Part shown: positions 57,441 through 64,000 of the stretch, piece after piece
Layout of the letters: every line of letters begins with the position of its first letter
How positions within the stretch are numbered: position 1 is the first letter of the stretch
Assembly: GCF_050003625.1 (NCBI RefSeq)
Contig: NC_134400.1
Span: 51,154,066 to 51,218,065, forward strand
Length of the DNA stretch: 64,000 nucleotides
Direction of reading: 5' to 3'
From: Haematobia irritans
Taxonomy: Eukaryota > Arthropoda > Insecta > Diptera > Muscidae
Made by a program: the position numbers and the translations under genes
Notes under the pieces: model-generated
Told to the model about the DNA's origin: nothing
Seen by the model: only the letters and a program-made list of their open reading frames with translations
Database searches by the model: none

Positions 57441-57705
57441 GGTCTCTCTTTCTAAACGCATATATGTTTATAGGCTATTTCCAAATTAATATATGTTTGA
57501 ATCTAAACATATTATATTTACAAACATTTTATGTCCCAAACATTATATGTTCTAACATATTAACATATATGTCCCAAACATGTTATGCTAGTTTATGAAC
57601 ATTATATGCTTGCAATTAAAAATATTGTGGTAAGAAATAGAGTTCCAAACATATAGTTTTTACACCCAAACATATTAAAAACAGTCTTTTTCGTCTGTGT
57701 AGATA
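57441..57705 (-). mobile_element. F-family terminal fragment
   Basis: The minus strand from 57705 (TACACAGACGAAAAAGACTG) matches the left end of F5 (TACACGGATGAAAAAGACTG) and runs through CCCAAACATTATATG-type words. It abuts the end of F4, so two F ends meet head to tail. Confidence 0.7.
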
Positions 57706-58780
57706 AACTGTCAGTAAACTATTAGGAATATTAGCATTTGACTCGTTTATCATTTTTATGTTATTAAAATATTCTAAAGTTATTATAATATTACTAAGTT
57801 AAAATAGTATATGTGAATTGCTTTGTACACTAAAAAAAATATTGTCGTGAGGCCAAAGATTTCATATCCTTAAAATACGAACGCGAATTTTGCTTATAAT
57901 AACATATGTGAATTTCTCTTATATAAACTGTTTTCCTTGTCCAAAATCAATAAAGTCGTTTAGTCCTTATATTTAAGTGATTCAACCGTAAGTTCGGCCA
58001 GGCCGAAGCTTAACATATATTTCAATATCCAATAACCAAAGTGACAAATATAAAATATCCATTCTGTGATGTAGGATATTAACAGTTAAGGAACAAAAGC
58101 TATTGTACGCTCATCATATGGCTAAGTCATTTATCATTATACCTGTGCCGGCGTTGCCCATTTCCAAAACCCAAGATCACCACTTAGCTTTAATCTTCAA
58201 TGACAGGTATTTGGTAAATATGACCCGTAATTGAACAACGGTTGTGAATTTGGAGCTTTTATGTCAAGGTTATTAATTACTCATTTAATCGCAAGTTATT
58301 TGCACAATAGATTGATTGATTTGATGTGATTATGTCATTTAGCCGCATATGTCCACACGAAACACTGTTCTATTCAAACAATGTATCGGCACCTGTGTTC
58401 CGCATTGTGGTAGTTTAATGATTGATTCTTAAAAACACATTGTTTTGGAATTACTTAATGGCAAAATTCTACGATTCTATAAAGTAGTTAAGAACTTCTG
58501 ATTCGACCGGTTTTCATGAAGTTTTATTATATCAACTATAGCGCGGATGGTAAAAAACCACAAGTAACACAAATGAGAAAACATTTCGGTGAAGCAATTT
58601 CATCATTAAATTTAGGACATTCAATTCATTTCATAAAAGAAAATTTCATTCTTCAAATGATCTTTAATTTCCATAATTTGGTGTCTTGACCATAATGCTA
58701 AAACGTATTCAGAAAAAACTTAACTTTAAAATTTTGAATTGCATCTTAAATGAATCGTTAGGGCAATTCTCCGCTACTCC
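57706..58780. other. Mostly unique sequence with a G-terminus relic
   Basis: 57985-58015 retains GTAAGTTCGGCCAGGCCGAA, the G hairpin. The rest has no other copy here and no convincing gene; 58020-58680 is among the few non-repetitive stretches and could be ancestral intergenic DNA. Confidence 0.4.
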
Positions 58781-58850
58781 TCCAAATTTGGTTGAAATCG
58801 GATTAGATATAACTATAGCTTCCATATATATCTTTCGTCCGATTTACACT
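58781..58850 (-). mobile_element. HINE family H fragment
   Basis: AAATTTGGTTGAAATCGG and ATATATCTTTCGTCCGATTT from an H central unit, cut off where J2 begins. Confidence 0.65.
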
Positions 58851-59957
58851 CTTTCTTTTAAAGCCCATCCCAGAATCCCCAATAGAGTTTTTTTCAACTT
58901 CCGATGCAGTCCTTTTGGACAAGTACACAAGCATTTCTTCTAAAGCGCATCGTGGGATCCCCCAATGATTATTTCCACTTCCGATGCAGTCCTTTTGGAC
59001 AAGTTCACAAACATTTCTTCAAAAGCGCATCTTGGGATCCCCCAATGATTTTTTTCTACTTCCGATGCAGTCCTTGTGGACAAGTGTTAGAAAGAGCGCA
59101 ATCAGGCTATTTTATGTGCAAATTTTGGACAATTAAATTTTACAAAAAAATAGAAAACTAATAAAAAAGTAAAAAAATTGAAAATTAATAAAAAAGTAAA
59201 AAAAATATTAAAAAAAATTGGGATTTGAACCTGTGCCGTTTGACTTTTTCGCTTCCATCGAAGTTCTTTTGAGAAGGTTTTGCAAATTACGAGAATTTTT
59301 AATTTTTTTTGTTGATTTTTAATGGAAACAACATATTTATACGAAAATATATGCCGAAAATAAAAAATAAAAACGATGCATAACATTGAAAAATATTTTT
59401 TTAAAAATATTTGATAAAAAAAATTGCCGCTGGTGAGAATTGAACCTGCGTTTCTTATTTTTTCGTTCATACTAATAAAGAACATCTCGAGAAGCAATTA
59501 GAATGTTATTCCTTGGTGTCGTATTACGATCATATCACAAACATTTGAATTGACCTTTCGACGCTTTATGTTCAATGGTGTTTGTGGCTGAGTGTGCTAA
59601 GGCGTTCTGTTATGGCGCCAGCAAACCCAGGTTCAACCCCTGGTCGGAGCGAAAAAGTTTTTCAAATTGTAAAAATTAGATAATAGGAAAATAATTGTGT
59701 AATAAAACATATGGATGAAAAAAAGTGAGATTGGTTGAAAAAAAAATTGTTTTTTTTTTGCTTTTTAAACTTCTTCATTCAAATTAACTTCGAGGACACA
59801 ACTTCTAAAGCAATGCAAAGGATCCAAAAAGGGAGTTCTTCCGTCCTATGACAAGCCCATGTAAAATTCATTGGAGATGATCCAAGTTTGCACTACTTCC
59901 GGATCACAGATTGGGGATCCAAACTACTTTTTTGGAAGCTCTTTTTTTTTGCTGGGT
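58851..59957. mobile_element. J element (copy 2)
   Basis: Same order as J1: three ~80-bp units with GGATCCCCCAATG and CTTCCGATGCAGTCC, A-rich middle with an extra tRNA-like scrap, two tRNA-like modules (59427-59498 minus, 59577-59651 plus), then a region ending TTTTTTTTTGCTGGGTA, inverse of the J1 start CCAGCAAAAAAA. That gives CCCAGCAAAAAAA-type terminal repeats. Confidence 0.7.
59577..59651 (+). other. tRNA-like module in J2, plus
   Basis: TGGCTGAGTGTGCTAAGGCG and GGTTCAACCCCTGG with good T-arm pairing (CCAGG/CCTGG). The TGGCTGAGTG...AAGGCG start is reminiscent of a tRNA-Leu/Ser D-arm. Acceptor stem poor. Confidence 0.5.
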
Positions 59958-60055
59958 ACCACTGAAGCCAAAATTGTACTCCGGTTTATGCCAAATTTTG
60001 TACATACAATTAAAATTCTAACTATGCAAATGCCTTCGGATTTAGTTATAGCTCC

Positions 60056-61029
60056 TACACGGATGAAAAAGACTGTTTTTCATATGTTTGGCTATAAACA
60101 TTATATGTTTGGAACACAAATTTGTAAACACAATATTTTTGAGTGCAAGCATATAATGTTCATACACTAGCATAACATGTTTGGGACATATATGTTAATA
60201 TGTTAGAACATATTATGTTTGGGACATAAAATGTTTGTAAATATAATATGCTTGGATGCAAACATATATTAATTTAGAAATAGCCTATAAACATATATGT
60301 GTTTAGTAGCTTGGAGCGCTATTTAACAGGGAGCGATATTGAATTAAGTTGGTGGTTGTTGCTTGTTAATACAAAATTAACATTTTATTTTTCCTTGGGC
60401 AATTGATCAGCTACTTCTTTGATCCTTACAAACTGTGTGGTCCGCTGTTCGAATCCCCGTCCGGCAAAAGGTAAACTTAAAATAAAAAAAATCATAAAAT
60501 TGAATAATTTCTTCTACAATGTTTGTATTACAGAAAAAGGTGCTAAGAACTAAAAAATCTCGTGGAAGTGAGAAAGATGTCGGGGAATATACAATTGGGC
60601 AGAAACAAAATTTTGAGCATTCAGGTCGAAAACCTATGTTGTTAGCACCTATATTACCTGTTTATTTTCATAATTCATTATGATTGTAAATAAATAAATA
60701 AAATTTTGAGCACAATATTGTTTGGGAGAATTTTTTTTTAAGCATATAATATTTTTAGGTGCAAAATGCTTCCAAACATATTATATGTTCACATAATAAC
60801 ATATTGTTTTTTGGAAGACAACATTATTGAATTTGGATGCAAAAATACAAAATGTTTGGAACTTAGACTACCCAAACATATATTGTTTAGACCAATATGC
60901 TTTCAAACATATTATATATTGGAAGAGATCAAACATATAAATGTTTGGGCAATACCCAAAAATGTATATGCTTGAAGCAAAATATGTTTGGGAGTATATG
61001 TTACAGAAGCGATTTTTTGTGAGGGTGTA
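60056..61029 (+). mobile_element. tRNA-pair element family F (F5), empty reference
   Basis: TACACGGATGAAAAAGACTG ... GTGAGGGTGTA. Nearly identical to F3 but without the G7 insertion, giving the exact empty site at about 60480-60490. Only the 3' half of module b remains (60415-60475). Confidence 0.88.
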
Positions 61030-61033
61030 TAGA

Positions 61034-61664
61034 CACGCAAAAAAAAAACAAAACTATTGGAAAACGTGAATCGAAAACGTTGTTATTTTGTTGCAGTTTT
61101 TTGAACTTATTTGAAAATATCAAACGTTTATCACACAAAAAAATATTGCAAAATTTTTTATTTTTTATTCCAAAATCTTGACTGTTCTTTTCTGACTTTG
61201 AGTCATGTTTCATAGTAAAGTCGGAATCTTCCCAACATTTATGGAATAGTATATGTTAAAAAAAAATTGGTGTTCGGTATGCAATTGGCCAACTAAAGGT
61301 ATATTTCTGTCAAACAAAAAGTTTCTTTGCATCGCCTTGATTGTTTGCTCGTTGATGGCTACGGTTCGATTCTCCGGCAAAAGGTAACATTTAAAAACGT
61401 TTACAAAATCGAATAATTTCTTCTACATTGTATGTACTACATAAAAAGCTACTACGAACTAAAAAACCTCGTGGAAGTGAGAAAAGTGTGAGAATAGATG
61501 CAATTAGCCAGAAAAAAAATGAAATTGTTTTTACATTTTGTAAAGTTATCAACGTTTATCACAAAAAATATATACTTTTCTTACAAATAAACTTCCTTAC
61601 AGCGAAAAGCAAATGGGAAACGATATTTATTTGTTTGAAAGAAAAGAATTATTTTTTTTGCGTG
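61034..61664 (+). mobile_element. tRNA-pair element family E (E3), decayed
   Basis: CACGCAAAAAAAAAACAAAAC ... ATTTTTTTTGCGTG, given to 20 bases or fewer of the true end. It retains GAAAACGTGAATCGAAAACG, the TTTCTGACTTTGAGTC word and ACCTCGTGGAAGTGAG. Both tRNA modules are degraded (GGCTACGGTTCGATTCTCC remains). Flanks are GA and CA, so any 2-bp duplication has decayed. Confidence 0.75.
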
Positions 61665-61840
61665 CATATATATCTTACGCCCGATTTGGATTCATATGAC
61701 CACCGGAGGTCAAAGTTCTATTACGAAGTTTTGCACTGAGACTAGAATTAAAATTTTAGAAATGTGTGTTAAATTTTGTTCAAATCGGTTAAGAGTTAAA
61801 TATAGCTGCCATGTATATGTGCGCCTGATTTGGAGAAACG
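61665..61840 (+). mobile_element. HINE family H fragment
   Basis: ATATATCTTACGCCCGATTT, CATATGACCACCGGAGG and TCAAATCGGTTAAGAG are diverged H central units without ends. Confidence 0.6.
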
Positions 61841-62140
61841 GGGTAAATTATTTATATTTTACACTTATTTTTATTGCAAATTCCCAATGTATTACTTCTC
61901 TTTTGTTAAGTATGGCTCGAAAATTTTATGAAACTAAACGTGTGTATAAAGTTCAATGACCGTACACATAAGTTCAACATGATCTAAAGCAAAAGAACTT
62001 TTTCGTACGATTCCCAAAAATAGTAAGAATGAACTACTGTATGGTTAATGGTCATGATTTGGCGCCAATGATTGTATTCTTTACTTTCAGTTCATTTTGT
62101 ATTCTCTAAGAGGGTATAATTTCGTGACATATAGTTGAAA
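61841..62140 (-). repeat. Dispersed repeat M (copy 2)
   Basis: Inverse of 720-1075: TTTTCGTACGATTCCCAAAA, TAGTAAGAATGAACTAC and TTTGGCGCCAATGA are shared. Ends not resolved. Confidence 0.55.
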
Positions 62141-62167
62141 AGTATACAAGGGCTGATTTTAACAATT

Positions 62168-63415
62168 AAGTAAAGTCTAAAGTCGGGAGCAGCCGACTAT
62201 ATTATACCCTTCACCATTATGTAGACCAAAATTTGTGTTACCATATCAACTCCTTCAAATTTGTTGGGTGTTATTATCAAGGTTTATATTCAAATATTTA
62301 TATCTGAAAGTCTAAAGTAGGGCGGGGCCGATTTTAGACTTTACTTACCATCTCAACTCCTTCAAATTTGTTTGGAGTTATTATGAAGGTTTATATTCCC
62401 ATATTGAAATATCTATATCTTAACCGATTTGAAGATATGTGGTCTATTGTGGGTTATGATATATTATTTGGCCAAGTCGGGTGATATTTCCACAACTCGG
62501 AGCCTTATTTAAAACTCAACCATTCTGTGGAAAGTCTGGCATGACAGTGTGTAGGATATGATTACGATATTGGGAAATCATCACAGAATTTTGTGTAAAA
62601 TGTGGGTATTTTGGCAATATTTGTATAAACCGGAAGAACAACTACATTGAGGATTTACCAAATTAGATCACACTTGACACACTTAAATAGCGAATTATAT
62701 ACTCTCTGTAGAAACTATCACGTCAATTGGCGGAAAATGCCATTAAAAATGGGATTAAACAAGTAAGTAAAGTCTAAAGTCGGGCGGAGTCGACTATATT
62801 ATACCCTTCACCCCTATGTAGGCCAACATTTGTGTTACCATCTCAACTACTTCACATTTGCTGGAAGCTATATAAAGGAGACAATTTTTTTACTTCCAGA
62901 AAATCTCTAGAATTAAAATTTAAATCGGCTAACGCTATCTAGTTATTTGGAGGAAACTTCCATTGAAAATGTAAGTGTAACAGTCTACCATATTTCCCCA
63001 ACTCTGGTGTACGTATATATGGGAGCTATATATAATCTGAACTGATTTTGACTAAATTTGACATGTATAGTTACAATAATAATTCTGCTATCTATGCGAA
63101 ATTTCACGTAAATGAGACTATAACTTTGGCCCCCTTGGTCATATGGGTGCAAATCGGACGGAAGATATATATGGGAGCCTTATCTAAATCTGAACCGATT
63201 TCAACCAAATTTGGCACAATTACCGATACTACTAAACGTACTCCTAGTGCGAAATTTGAAGGAAATTACGATAAATCCCTGGAATTTGAGGGCATATAAG
63301 TTCAAATCGGACGAAACATATATATGGGAGCTATATCTAAATCTGAATCGATTTTGACCCTATTTGGCGCATACAATAGTATCGTAAAAAGTACCGCTTG
63401 TGCACAATTTGAAGT
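62168..63415 (+). mobile_element. HINE family H termini and body
   Basis: Three successive H terminal segments start near 62170, 62310 and 62758 (each AAGTCTAAAGT...GGGC...CCGACT, the second partial). They are followed by the internal part also seen at 29260-29740 and by central units to GTGCACAATTTGAAGT, where the LINE tail begins. Another example of tandem termini. Confidence 0.75.
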
Positions 63416-64000
63416 AGGTTAGGTTAGGTTAGGTTAAAATGGCAGCCAGATTAAATTTCAGGCTCACTTAGACTATTCAGTCCATTGTGATACCACATTT
63501 AACTAAAAGTACCTATTACATATGGGCACTTCTAGTCTTAACCACTGAACCTTCTCTATTATTTACTTTTGTGGAACCAACCAGATTGCTCCAAAAACAT
63601 TAACAAACTGCTTAAGTTAACGTTTTCCAGGTCAGCCAGTAATCTAAAGCTATATGCTCCTAAAATTCGCTTACGCCTTACACAAAAAGCAGGACACTCA
63701 CACAAGAGGTGTTTAATTGATTCCTTTTCCTCCACATCATGACAGCTCATACAATAGTCACCATACTTCGCACCTATAGTTTTTGCAAATTCGCCTATCA
63801 GGCAGCGACCCGTTATAGCAGATATCAGGAGTGCTATCTGACGCCTTGAGAACACTAGCATATCTAGTGTGCGGTTTAAATTTAAATGGGGCCATATTTG
63901 CTTGGTGTCGTTGCAACCCTTGCAATTTTCCCATCGAATATTGGCCATCATAACAGCCTTCTCACGCAGTAAGAGCTTGCAGGTGGCCAGAGGCATACCA
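63416..64000 (-). mobile_element. I/LOA-type LINE, 3' end (continues off window)
   Basis: The minus strand enters at 64000 inside ORF2 and ends at 63416 with (AACCT)n: TTTTAACCTAACCTAACC. The 3' untranslated region is about 140 bp and includes TGTGGTATCACAATGG and CTAAGTGAGCCTG, which are also in the SINE tail. It is inserted in an H element. The 5' part lies outside the window. Confidence 0.85.
63559..64000 (-). CDS. LINE ORF2 C-terminal region, partial
   Basis: Open from the window edge to the stop at 63559 (at least 145 codons, no frameshift). It reads ...KQIWPHLNLNRTLDMLVFSR, RQIALLISAITGRCLIGEFA and then a zinc-knuckle-like CMSCHDVEEKESIKHLLCEC with AFCVRRKRILG. That order is typical of the C-terminal end of ORF2 in I-superfamily LINEs (I, LOA, Outcast), after the RNase H domain. 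The Cys/His cluster is thought to help bind template RNA or target DNA. The first Met in view is internal. The clean frame suggests a young copy. Which clade is uncertain without the reverse transcriptase domain. Confidence 0.8.
   Translation of the reverse strand, partial: GMPLATCKLLLREKAVMMANIRWENCKGCNDTKQIWPHLNLNRTLDMLVFSRRQIALLISAITGRCLIGEFAKTIGAKYGDYCMSCHDVEEKESIKHLLCECPAFCVRRKRILGAYSFRLLADLENVNLSSLLMFLEQSGWFHKSK

Noticed and set aside
63416..63440. Telomeric (TTAGG)n tract
   Set aside because: Only about four units, exactly at the 3' end of a LINE and matched in a SINE tail, so it is an element tail rather than a telomere relic.

Overview
The window is a stretch of repeat-dense fly chromatin with almost no host genes. 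Two copies of a Himar1-type mariner (the irritans lineage first described from the horn fly Haematobia irritans), Hermes/hobo-like hAT remains, mini-me/DINE-1-like elements carrying (TA)n and (GTCY)n tracts, A+T-rich sequence and 61-bp introns all point to a muscid or related calyptrate dipteran (Stomoxys/Haematobia/Musca grade). The genus is an inference from element families, not from a marker gene.

Layout. 1-8.7 kb: dispersed repeats, chiefly two related Helentron-associated (HINE) families, named here G (terminus ACAAGTATATACGGCC) and H (terminus ACAAGTAAGGAAAGTC). 9.1-10.0 kb: a deleted Himar1 copy. 10.7-12.9 kb: a 2.2-kb, almost pure (GAATA)n array. 13.5-14.0 kb: a possible small spliced host gene with DRE-like promoter motifs. 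14.1-26.95 kb: what I read as one very large, shattered hAT element. It has a terminus with clustered TCACGCACG motifs at 14.1 kb and a minus-strand three-exon transposase pseudogene from 26948 to 21030. It is loaded with an AATTAA-rich MITE, a second Himar1 copy holding two hATs, an H-like element and a MITE, a tRNA-pair element holding a PIF/Harbinger MITE, a (TA)n mini-me, and a DD41D mariner. 28.3-33.7 kb: tandem/nested H elements containing a piggyBac-like element (TTAA duplications) that itself contains H sequence and a pogo-like element. 33.7-41.6 kb: an F element (tRNA-pair family) split by a 5.4-kb array of G elements, plus hAT and Tc1-type insertions. 41.8-46.7 kb: repeat K with a hAT MITE, a G2-type element, an H element with a MITE, and a J element. 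46.9-50.2 kb: a second F element split by a G element at the same A-tract. 51.5-52.2 kb: an internally deleted DD37E transposase. 52.6-62 kb: F, H, F+SINE, J, F and E elements. 63.4-64.0 kb: the 3' end of an I/LOA-type LINE on the minus strand, whose 3' tail is the tail of the SINE at 56.5 kb.

No intact autonomous element, rRNA, CRISPR or bacterial-type operon is present. The main biological content is the architecture: precise nested insertions with readable target-site duplications, empty/filled site pairs inside the window, a central repeat period of 153 bp kept by diverged HINE subfamilies, a LINE/SINE pair sharing a 3' tail, and DNA elements that carry two divergent tRNA-like modules. 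Letter names (D, E, F, G, H, J, K, M) are local labels only; no database was consulted.
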